From contig NC_091245.1 of assembly GCF_042477335.2 (NCBI RefSeq), forward strand, positions 79,646,501 to 79,710,500: 64,000 bases of DNA, read 5' to 3'. The position numbers were made by a program, and so were the translations under genes. The notes beneath the pieces are model-generated. The model searched no databases and was not told where the DNA came from. It saw only the letters and a program-made list of their open reading frames with translations. Origin of the DNA: Ovis canadensis (taxonomy: Eukaryota > Chordata > Mammalia > Artiodactyla > Bovidae). Below, piece by piece: positions 55,662 through 64,000 of this stretch (within the stretch, counting starts at the first letter, position 1; every line of letters starts with the position of its first letter).

Positions 55662-55800
55662 CATATACGTATATAAACTTTTAATAATTTTCACAAGCCT
55701 ACATAATAGGTATTATTACTCTCCTCGTTTAATATATGAGGGTTCTGTGACACAGAGAGGTTAAACTTTATTCAAAACCAAGCAGTATGTCTCTAGAAAC
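55662..55800 (-). repeat. MIR fragment, antisense
   Basis: 'ttttcacaagcctacataat', 'aggtattattactctcctcg' and 'gacacagagaggttaaactt' match reverse-complement MIR. The SINE above inserted at its edge. Confidence 0.75.
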
Positions 55801-55901
55801 TATGTCCTTAAAGGTTATATTAGGTTGACAAGCCCTAGTCCATTGGACTGTACTCCAATTTGCAGTGTGCAAAAATAAGATAGATTGCTTTGATAGAATT
55901 T

Positions 55902-56296
55902 ATACACTGAAGAAGCTTTCGAACAGTGGTGTTGGAGAAGACTCTTGAGAGTTCCTTGGACTGTAAGGAGATCCAACCAGTCAATCCTAAAGGAAATCAG
56001 CCCTGAATATTCATTGGAAGGATGGATGCTGAAGCTAAAGCTCCAATACTTTACCCACCTGATGCGAAGAACTGACTCATTGGAAAAGACCCTGATTCTG
56101 GGAAGAATTGAGGGCAGGAGGAGAAGGGGGCAACAGAGGAAGAAATGGTTAGATAGCATCACCAACTCATGAACATGAATCTGAGCAAACTCCAGGAGAT
56201 AGTGAAGAACAGGGAAGCCTGGCATGCTGCAGTCCATAGGGTCACAAAGAGTCAGATACCATCTAGGGACTGAACAATGACAAGAAATACACTGAA
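55902..56296 (+). mobile_element. BovB 3' end with TSD
   Basis: ATACACTGAA at 55902-55911 and 56287-56296. The insert covers the last 375 bases of BovB, moderately decayed ('ggtgttggagaagactcttg', 'aaccagtcaatcctaaagga'). Overlapping frames on both strands, including minus 55815-56318 (167 codons), are by-products. Confidence 0.93.
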
Positions 56297-56767
56297 AAAA
56301 TCTTCCTGTTACACACACACATGCTGAATATAGATAAATAACTAAACTTAGTCTAATCTAGTAAAATCACTTATATTTTAATTAGTGTCTTTGAAATCTC
56401 AATGTCTTTTGGCTTGCTTAGAAGCTTAATGTTTTAGATTTTTTTCCCTTGCCCAACTCCTCATCCAGGTGGCATCAGATTGTTAATGGGAGTTTTTCCC
56501 ATGTGAGATTTTGTTTCAGAAGTGTATTTAGAAAGGAAGAAACTCTGCGAGGGATCTCCTTTTCTGCCTGTGTGGGTGAAAGTAGCATAATAGTAGGTAG
56601 TAGCAACTGTCCTCTCAGACTAGTTTTGTGATGTGATTTCAAATCTGATCAGTGATTTATCTGATCTATTTTTAACTTTCTTCTACTTGCATGAGGAAGT
56701 AGGTTTCATATGCTAATAACATGATTTACAAAAGAAAAGATAAAATTTTGTAAAATACAGTGTCATC
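56297..56767. other. Unassigned sequence
   Basis: No recognised repeat; frame 56449-56631 has no motif. Confidence 0.4.
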
Positions 56768-56984
56768 TTGAAAGTGAAAGTGCTAGTCACTCAGTTGTTT
56801 CTGACTCTTTGAGACCCACAGACTGTAGCCCACCAGGCTCCTCTGTTCATGGAATTCTCCAGGCAAAGCTACTGGAATGGATTGCCATTCCCTTCTCCAG
56901 GGTATCTTCCCAATACAGGGATCAAACCTGGGTCTCCTGCATTGCAGGCAGAATTCTTTACTGTCTGAGCCACCAGTGAAGACC
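56768..56984 (-). mobile_element. Bov-tA SINE, antisense
   Basis: 'gtgctagtcactcagttgtt' to 'ctgtctgagccaccagtgaa'. Directly followed by a second antisense copy. Confidence 0.95.
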
Positions 56985-57182
56985 TACAGTCTTGTTCGGT
57001 TCTTTGCGATCCTATGAACCATAACCTGCCAGACTCCTCTGTCCATGGGATTCTCCAGGTGAGAGTAATGGAGTCAGTTGCCATGCCCTTCTCCAGGGGA
57101 TCTTTGTGACCCAGGGATAGAACCTGTGTCTCTAACATTTCCAGCATTGGCAGGCAGGTTCTTTACCACTGGCACCACCAAA
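56985..57182 (-). mobile_element. Bov-tA SINE, antisense, second of tandem pair
   Basis: 'cagtcttgttcggttctttg' to 'ctttaccactggcaccacca'. More decayed than its left neighbour, so the pair is two separate insertions and not a duplication. Confidence 0.9.
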
Positions 57183-58287
57183 GAATGGGATCTTAGTTTC
57201 ATTTATCTTCTCTATCATTGTTTTAGTCTCCATTTTATTGCTTTGATATAATTATTCTAGTTTTCTTTCAGCATACTTTTACCTGGAAGTGTTTTGCTCC
57301 TGTAAGTTTTCCAATTAGCTGTCAGTTTGTTTTAATAATTTTCTCATAAAAACATATAGCTTTATTTTATTTTATTTTACAAGTTTAGAGTTTTGCTTTT
57401 TAACTGGTGTGCTTAATAGCCAAGGAGTGTAGGTGTGTATGTGTTCTCTACTACTTTTGCCTTTGATTTGGTGAGATCTTTTGAAATGTAGTTTTAGGTA
57501 TTTTTAAGCTCAGAAAGGGTATTTCGTTGTACATTTGATTCTTCATTCTGTTTATATTTCTCTCACTTTTTCCTTGAGAAACTCCATATTTGTTAGACAA
57601 GCTCTCTTTTTCAGTTTCTATGTGCATCCTATTCTTATTCATTTTAATATCTTCACTTTTACATTGTGAGAGGGTTCCCCAAAATTTTCTTCCACAGGAT
57701 TCACTTGACAATTTGTGGTGACTCTTCTACTTTCTTAGTTATATCAATGAGCTTTAATTACATATTGTGGTTGAGAATTTTTGAGGCATTTTTCTAAGTG
57801 CTGCCAGATCCTTTCGTATCTCTGCTATCATAGCAAGTCATTCCCTTTTGTTAAATATGGACTATGCACATTTAAGCATCTTTCAAAATCAGTTCTTTTG
57901 AAGAAATCGATTTTCAGTGCTATGCTTTTCTTCTAAGTCTTCAAAGAAATGGCTCCTTTTCTTTAAATGCATTTATCTTTTAAGAAATCGTCTGCCCTTT
58001 GTCCACCCCATCTTCTCATCCTTGAACAGAAATTTTTCATTTTTCAACAGGTGGACAGGTGAAGGATGAGGTGTCCTGACCTCTTGCAGTGTCGCTTACA
58101 TGCAGGCATCTAGCCCTGAATGGTACTTTTGTGTTTTCAGCCCTTATACTTTTAGACTCTGTTGAGCACCATGGGTTCTCATCCACTGAGTCTGTTCTGG
58201 AGGGCTCATTTTCACTTGGGTAGTTGGTATCTTTGTGTTGGTGAATCATATTCCATTGGCATTCCTTCACTGTAAGTGAGGGATGTA
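57183..58287. other. Unassigned sequence, 1.1 kb
   Basis: T-rich to 57720 with a weak L1-antisense feel, then mixed sequence. Nothing recognised with confidence. Minus frames at 57451-57711 and 58037-58354 have no known motif; the second extends into the duplicated unit that follows. Confidence 0.35.
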
Positions 58288-58480
58288 AAAGTCGCCCCTC
58301 AAACTCAGTGCGTCCCAGTCCATCCTCTCTCTGTCCCTCCATCTGGACCTGCACTTTTCCCCCTTCATACCCAAAGCCACTGCTCCAACTGTGCCTTGTT
58401 TGCCTTTCTGGAAAACTTACACTCTATCCTCCTGGACTAGGCCCCAATGGCGTCCCCCATGGTGTTCAAAAGAGGAGAAT
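58288..58480. repeat. Local duplicated unit, copy A
   Basis: Similar to 59096-59295: shared phrases include CTCAGTG(C/T)GTCCCA, CATCCTCT, GCACTTT, GCTCCAACT(G/C)TGCC, TTGTTTG and GACTA(G/A)(G/A)CCC, in the same order. Direct orientation, about 800 bases apart, moderately diverged by eye. Not a repeat family I know. Confidence 0.7.
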
Positions 58481-58498
58481 GTTTCCTGATGGAGAGGT

Positions 58499-59100
58499 TT
58501 GGAGGAGAGGCCAGTTCCCTCATCACAGGTGATGGCAGTCAGGCTGGGTCAGAATAAGGAGAGCAACGTTCGGAGGCTCTTCTTCAGGGAAGAGTTTCCA
58601 GGTACCACTACTGCCAGAAGAAATAACTTGGTTCTGAGGATAAGGAAACAGTATGTTTTGACATGGATTTTGGCAGAGAAGAGATTGGGGCCCCGGAAGC
58701 TTGCACGAGTATGCCGCATCACTGCCCTGGGGCCTCCGGCCTCCCTCCTAGACTGTAACAGGCTTCAGATGTCTGAGCATGCGCAGTTTAACACGGTGGA
58801 CGTGGGGCCCTTGCACAGACTGTGGACAAGAGCCATGCCCCCGACACTTGGCTGGGGCCCTGGCCAAGGGTGCTGCAGCACTGTGACTGTGACTAGGGCA
58901 TTGGGGAGGAATCCTGCAGGACTGGTGGTGAGAGCGAGAGTCCTTTCGGATTAGCACCTGGGGCTTCCAGATGTTTCTCATCTCAGGACTCATCCCACCC
59001 GCCCCCAGAGAACTGCCGAGATCTTGCGAGAATGGACTTCTTCTGGAAAGAAGGGCCTCGGCCAGCAAAGACTACCGCCAGTCTCCATAGTTCTCCGGGC
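58499..59100. other. GC-rich non-repeat segment with NRF1-like site
   Basis: GC-richer than its surroundings, with ten CpGs between about 58690 and 58950, unusual in this AT-rich window. An NRF1-like 12-mer, TGAGCATGCGCA, lies at 58774-58785 (one mismatch to YGCGCAYGCGCR). It holds the longest non-transposon open frame of the window, plus 58499-58954 (151 codons), rich in Arg and Leu with no motif I recognise; minus 58748-59068 is also open. It could be a promoter-proximal segment of a host transcript, a decayed gene, or old repeat DNA. A function cannot be assigned. Confidence 0.4.
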
Positions 59101-59295
59101 TGCCCTCAGGCTCAGTGTGTCCCAGGTCATCCTCTTCTCTCTCGCTCCATGTGAACCAGCACTTTCCACATGTATCTGAAGCCATAGAGCATATTCTGCA
59201 GGCTCCAACTCTGCCCTGTTTGTCTCCCTGGGAAACCCTGAACACCACCCACCAGACTAAACCCTGGCCGGTGGCATCCTCCTTAAAAAATGGTA
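59096..59295. repeat. Local duplicated unit, copy B
   Basis: Partner of 58288-58480. On the minus strand both copies keep a similar peptide-like stretch (EREEDDLGHTEPEG here, EGQREDGLGRTEFEG in A). At its right edge on the plus strand is a strong splice-donor-like ATG|GTAAGTTATG (59291). Confidence 0.7.
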
Positions 59296-59766
59296 AGTTA
59301 TGAGTGCTTCCATCTCTGATACTTTTCCTTACATTGTTCATTACGCAGCACACACAACTCTACAGCTCTCCCTCCTGTCACATTGTATACTGAGAGCTTT
59401 AGCTTTGTGTGGCTTTGTAAACAAAGGATCCGATGGGATTATAGCTTAGAGAAGGACACAGTTCTGAGTTGAATGGCACATAATTCTAATGCAATTGAGC
59501 CAGGTCCCCTTTTTTTCTTTAAATGTAGTCTCTGCATCCCAGAATTAGCAGTATGTGGCTGGAGTCGGTCAAAAGATTTTCTCCAACTGTTTTCAGGCCT
59601 TCTATATCCAGTGAAGTTTGTGGAATATATTCAAGGCCTTTGATTCCTAACCAGTGTACACCGAATGTTAGCATTAGTAAAAATGTGGTTTGAGCAGAAT
59701 ATGACATGTCAAAAGCATTGATTTATAAGGCCATTACAAGCTTTTATCTACCTTTGTGGATTGCAG
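59296..59766. other. Unassigned sequence
   Basis: No repeat family recognised. It lies between the duplicated unit and the exon-like segment. Confidence 0.4.
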
Positions 59767-59865
59767 GGGCAGTGTATTACTTCGAATCTGATAGATACCC
59801 TGTTAAACTGGGAAACTTGGAATCTCATCTCTATTACCAGTCTGAGCTTCTGTTACCAGTATTTA
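59767..59865 (+). other. Exon-like open segment, unidentified
   Basis: After a weak acceptor (CTACCTTTGTGGATTGCAG, ending 59766), about 99 bases are open in one frame and read AVYYFESDRYPVKLGNLES followed by HLYYQSELLLPVF. The segment ends at AG|GTAATTTCC (donor-like, about 59866), where the frame meets TAA if unspliced. The residue mix (aromatic, charged, proline) looks protein-like, but I do not recognise the family. It is short enough to be chance. Confidence 0.3.
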
Positions 59866-60622
59866 GGTAATTTCCTTCCTAAAGGACACGAGACACAACG
59901 TGTGAGAGAATGTTTGAACAGCTGGATGTATGTAGTTGAGAAAGCTATCACTAACTTATCTATTATCTGCCCAACAATCTGTCATATAGTATCAGAAGTT
60001 TCTGTGGCCTTTAAGTTGAGGAGGATAGTGAGTGCAAAGCACAGGGAAACCAGCCATCACTTTATGTTAGAAGAAAGAATAGACATTTAATGTTACTGTA
60101 AGTGTAGAGAATGTTGGGAGCTAAATTTGCTAAGGCAGAATGAAATCAGACTTGGTAAGCTACTGTTTGAACTTAACCTGTTGTTCGTGTAGAAACAGCG
60201 AGGGGTCATTAAGTCTCAGAATGACTTGGTTCAGATTTGTGTTTTAGGGATGAGGCAGCCACAGATGAGCTGCGAAGTAGAGGGAGCATAGAAGAGATAT
60301 CAGCTTGGGAACATTTTGATACCTTAGGTGAGAGTTTCTAAAAGATCACATTAGGACAGTCTTGTCATGGAGGTTGGAGGACAGGGAAGGTGAAAGATCT
60401 GAGAAATGCTAGGTGATAGATCAGAATGTGGATCTGCTATGGAAAGGGACTGAGAAAGAGAAAGAACAGGAGAGTATATGAGGTTATTGGCTACATGTTA
60501 ATCTCTTATGGCATTAAGGCATGTGGAAAAGAGCAGCAGGTATTTTGGGATTTGCCTTGTGATGTTCAAGGTTTCTGAAGGGCAACTGAAGAGAAGGGAA
60601 CTAACGTTTATTAACTGCTTGC
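59866..60622. other. Unassigned; MIR start at 60598
   Basis: No family recognised until 'ctaacgtttattaactgctt' (60601-60620), the start of an antisense MIR cut by the BovB that follows. The frame at 59761-60090 overlaps the exon-like segment in another phase and has no motif. Confidence 0.4.
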
Positions 60623-61083
60623 TGTGTGATCACTCACCTAGAGCCAGATATCCTGGAATGTGAAGTCAAGTGGGCCTTAGAAACCATCACTATGAACAAA
60701 GCTAGTGAAGGTGATGGCATTCCAGTTGAGCTATTTCAAATCCTGAAAGATGATGCTGTGAAAGTGCTGCACTTAAAATGCCAGCAAATTTGGAAAACTC
60801 AGCAGTGGCCACAGTACTGGAAAAGGTCAGTTTTCATTCCAGTCCAAAGAAAGACAATGCGAAAGAATGTTCAAACTACCACAAAACTGCACTTATCTCA
60901 CACGCTAGTAAAGTAATGCTCAGAATTCTTCAAGCCAGGCTTCAGCAATACGTGAACCGTGAAATTCCAGATGTTCAAGATGGTTTTAGAAAAGGCAGAG
61001 GAACCAGGGATCAAATTGCCAACATCCACTGGATCATCGAAGAAGCAAGAAAGTTCCAGAAAAACATCTATTTCTGCTTTATT
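60623..61083 (+). mobile_element. BovB ORF2 fragment, cut by second BovB
   Basis: Starts at the HLEPDILECEVKW coding region and stops abruptly within FCFI|DYAKAF, just before the first RT catalytic Asp. The frame shifts once (60626-60916 to 60778-61302). Its continuation is not in this window. Confidence 0.93.
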
Positions 61084-64000
61084 CAGTTCAGTTCAGTCGA
61101 TCAGTTGCGTCTGACTCTTTGTGACCCCATGAATTGCAGAACGCCAGGCCTCCCTGTCCATTACCAACTCCCAGAGTTCACTCAGACTTGCGTACATGGA
61201 GGCAGTGGTGCCATCCAGCCATCTCATCCTCGGTCGTCCTTTTCTTCTCCTGTCCCCAGTGTCCTTCTGCTGTCCTCCCAGCATCAAAGTCTTTTCCAGT
61301 GAGTCAACTCTTCACATGAGATAGCCAAAGTACTGGAGTTTCAGCTTTAGGATCATTCCTTCCAAAGAAATCTCAGGGTTGATCTCCTTCACAATGGACT
61401 CCTTGGATCTCCAAGGTTGGATCTCCTTGCAGTCCAAGGGACTCTCAAGAGTCTTCTCCAACACCACAGTTCAAAAGCATCAGTTTTTGGCACTCAGCCT
61501 TCTTCACAGTCCAACTCTCACATCCATACATGACCACTGGAAAAACCATAGCCTTGACTAGACAGACCATAGTTGGCAAAGTAATGTCTCTGCTTTTGAA
61601 TATACTATCTAGGTTGGTCATAAGTTTTTTCCAAGGAGTACGCGTCTTTTAATTTTATGGCTGCAGTCACCATCTGCAGTGATTTTGGAGCCCCCAAAAT
61701 TAAAGTCTGACACTGTTTCCACTGTTTCCCCATCTATTTGCCATGAAGTGATGGGACCAGATCCCATGATCTTCGTTTTCTGAATGTTGAGCTTTAAGCC
61801 AACTTTTTCACTCTCCTCTTTTACTTTCATCAAGAGGCTTTTTAGCTCCTCTTCACTTTCTGCCATAAGGGTGGTGTCATCTGCATATCTGAGGTTATTG
61901 ATATTTCTCCTGGCAATCTTGATTCCAGCTTGTGTTTCTTCCAGTCCAGCGTTTCTCATGATGTACTCTGCATAGAAGTTAAATAAGCAGGGTGACAATA
62001 TACAGCCTTGACATGCTCCTTTTCCTATTTGGAACCAGTCTGTTGTTCCGTGTCCAGTTCTAACTGTTGCTTCCTGACCTGCTTACAGAGGTCTCAAGAG
62101 ACAGGTTAGGTGGTCTGGTATTCCCATCTCTTTCAGAATTTTCCAGTTTATTGTGATCCACACAGTCATAGGCTTTGGCATAGTCAATAAAGCAGAAATA
62201 GATGTTTTTTCTGGAACTCTCTTGCTTTTTCCATGATCCAGTGGATGTTGGCAATCTGATCTCTCATTCCTCTGCCTTTTCTAACAGCAGCTTGAACATC
62301 AGGAAGTTCACGGTTCATGTATTGCTGAAGCCTGGCTTGGAGAATTTTGAGCATTACTTTGCTAGTGTGTGAGATGAGTGCAATTGTGCGGTAGTTTGAG
62401 CATTCTTTGGCATTGCCTTTTTTTTCCCAGTCCTGTGGCCACTGCTGAGTTTTCCAAATTTGCTGGCATATTGAGTGCAGCACTTTCACAGCATCATCTT
62501 TCAGGATTTGAAATAGCTCAACTGGAATGCCATCACCTGCACTAACTTTGTTTGTAGTGATGCTTTCTAAGGCCCACTTGACTTCACATTCCAGGATGTC
62601 TGGCTCTAGATGAGTGATCACACCATGGTGATTATCTGGGTCATGAAGATCTTTTTTGTACAGTTTTTCTGTGTATTCTTGCCATCTCTTCTTAATATCT
62701 TCTGCTTCTGTTATGTCCATACCATTTCTGTCCTTTACTGAGCCCATCTTTGCATGAAATGTTCCCTTGGTATCTCTAATGTTCTTGAAGAGATCTCTAG
62801 TCTTTCCCATTCTGCTGTTTTCCTCTATTTCTTTGCATTGATCGCTGAAGGCTTTCTTATCTCTTCTTGCTAGTCTTTGGAACTGTGCACTGAGATGCTT
62901 ATATCTTTCCTTTTCTCCTTGGCTTTTCGCTTTTCTTCTTTTCACAGCTATTTGTAAGGCTTCCCTAGACAGCCATTTTGCATTTCTTTTCCATGGGGAT
63001 GGTCTTGATCCCTGTCTCCTGTACATTGTCATGAACCTCATTCCATAGTTCATCAGGCACTCTATCTATTAGATCTAGGCCCTTAAATCTATTTCTCACT
63101 TCCACTGTATAATCATAAGGGATTTGATTTAGGTCATACCTGAATGGTCTAGCGGTTTTCCCTACTTTGTTCAATTTCAGTCTGAATTTGGTAACAAGGA
63201 GTTCATGATAGGAGCCACAGTCAGCTCCTGGTCTTGTTTTTGTTGACTGCATAGAGCTTCTCCATCTTTGGCTGCAAAGAACATAATCAATCTGATTTCG
63301 GTGTTGACCATCTGGTGATGCCCATGTGTAGCGTCTTCTCTTGTGTTGTTGGAAGAGGGTCTTTGCTATGACCAGTGCATTTTCTTGGCAAAACTCTATT
63401 AGTCTTTGCCCTGCTTCATTCTGCATTCCAAGGCCAAATTTGCCTGTTACTCCAGGTGTTTCTTGACTTCCTACTTTTGCATTCCAGTCCCCTATAATGA
63501 AAAGGACATCTTTTTTTGGGTGTTAGTTCTAGTAGGTCTTGTAGGTCTTCATAGAACCGTTCAGCTTCAGCTTCTTCAGCATTACTGGTTGGGGCATAGA
63601 CTTGGATTACTGTGATATTGAATGGTTTGCTTTGGAAATGAACAGAGATCATTCTGTCGTTTTTGAGATTGCATCCAAGTACTGCATTTCGAACTCTTTT
63701 GTTGACCATGATGGCTACGCCATTTCTTCTGAGGGATTCCTGCCCACAGTAGTAGATGTAATGGTCATCTGAGTTAAATTCACCTATTCCAGTCCATTTT
63801 AGTTCGCTGATTCCTAGAATGTTGATGTTCACCCTTGCCATCTCCTGTTTGACCACTTTCAATTTGCCTTGTTTCATGGACCTAACATTCCAGGTTCCTA
63901 TGCAATATTGCTCTTACAGCATCAGATCTTGCTTCTATCACCAGTCACATCCACAGCTTGGTATTGTTTTTGCTTTGGCTCCATCCCTTCATTCTTTCTG
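61084..64000 (-). mobile_element. Near full-length BovB LINE, antisense, runs off window
   Basis: The left edge is the BovB 3' terminus (TCAGT reiteration at 61084-61098). It runs leftward-to-rightward through C-terminus, RT and endonuclease to 63877, then into the 5' leader (63878-64000: 'ggacctaacattccaggttc', 'gcatcagatcttgcttctat'). It is the only copy here to include the endonuclease domain. At least 2.9 kb. Confidence 0.96.
61100..63877 (-). pseudogene. BovB ORF2 (endonuclease-RT), frameshifted
   Basis: Minus-strand pieces in order. 63877-63416: N-terminal APE-type endonuclease (ILGISELKWTG with the metal-binding Glu; IQVYAPTSN), broken by an indel near 63512 before the GDWN-type motif. 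63426-62965: second endonuclease half (YTWASPDG, NQIDYVL) where the catalytic SDH reads SYH (GADCGSYHELL). 63053-62184: linker and RT fingers, with an in-frame loss of about 8 residues (QDW|EKKGNAKE). An extra T in the run near 62205 shifts frame before motif A. 62254-62060: CFIDYAKAYDCVDHNK. 61998-61618: SPCLFNFYAEY and intact RYADDTTLM. C-terminus follows. Endonuclease is mutated and the frame is broken at least four times, so it is inactive. Confidence 0.94.

Noticed and set aside
55815..56318. Minus-strand ORF of 167 codons
   Set aside because: Antisense shadow of the BovB 3' end at 55912-56286 plus flank.
56768..57182. Tandem duplication of a SINE
   Set aside because: The two antisense Bov-tA copies differ in decay and internal changes, so they are separate insertions.
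12013..61320. Evenly spaced repeats suggesting a CRISPR-like or satellite array
   Set aside because: The repeated units are dispersed SINEs and LINE tails with individual target duplications and irregular spacing. The window is vertebrate nuclear DNA.
60623..64000. Twin-priming inversion as the origin of the opposed BovB pair
   Set aside because: Twin priming inverts the 5' part of one element. Here the opposite-strand piece lies beyond the 3' tail, and both cover the same ORF2 region, so two elements are required.

Overview
This is nuclear DNA from a ruminant, most probably a bovid. The diagnosis rests on the repeats. There are about 30 Bov-tA or BOV-A2 SINEs (tRNA-Glu-like or BovA monomer units), ten copies of the RTE-type LINE BovB (3' ends ending in reiterated ACTGA, ORF2 with the FIDYAKAFD and YADD reverse transcriptase motifs), ruminant-type L1 3' ends and CHR-type cetartiodactyl SINEs. 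These lie on an older mammalian background of MIR, L2, ancient L1, an MLT1 LTR and a Tigger-like remnant. Cattle, sheep, goat and their relatives cannot be told apart by eye. No complete host protein gene, rRNA, functional tRNA, CRISPR array or prokaryotic feature was found. The window reads as intergenic or intronic, AT-rich, retrotransposon-dense DNA.

Layout. 0-13 kb: ancient L1 (antisense) at 3.7-4.0 and 5.7-7.4 kb, the latter split by an LTR-like insert and by a pure A-rich insert with a duplicated target; MIRs, young SINEs and L1 tails. 13.7-15.8 kb: a 5'-truncated L1 with a perfect 16-bp target duplication and a decayed ORF2. 16.0-16.4 kb: a solo LTR flanked by GATA. 17-20.3 kb: an ancient L1 and four antisense Bov-tA SINEs. 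21.3-24.7 kb: an L2, a BovB whose RT reading frame holds only one nonsense codon over 1.4 kb, and an older BovB tail. 25-32.7 kb: MIR and L2 remnants, successive SINE insertions into one target, and an L2 that contains an MLT1 LTR that contains a SINE. 34-40.8 kb: CHR SINE, L1 and L2 remnants. 41.7-43.2 kb: BovB with a destroyed YADD. 43.7-46.2 kb: ancient L1, BOV-A2, young L1 tail. 48.0-50.5 kb: two BovB copies in opposite orientation around an L1 tail. 50.5-58 kb: mostly unassigned AT-rich DNA with scattered SINEs. 58.3-59.9 kb: a GC-richer, non-repeat stretch with a duplicated unit of about 190 bp, an NRF1-like site and an exon-like open segment; this is the best candidate for part of an undescribed or decayed host gene. 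60.6-64 kb: a BovB fragment abutted by a nearly full-length BovB in the opposite orientation that runs off the window.

The coding remnants do not act together. Each is an independent insertion of a LINE whose machinery was used at other times to move itself and the SINEs: BovB and Bov-tA share a tail, whereas L1 uses poly(A). All LINE copies are 5'-truncated, frameshifted or mutated at catalytic residues, so none looks mobile. I assigned repeat families by recalling consensus sequences, and boundaries are good to a few tens of bases unless a target-site duplication (TSD) is cited.
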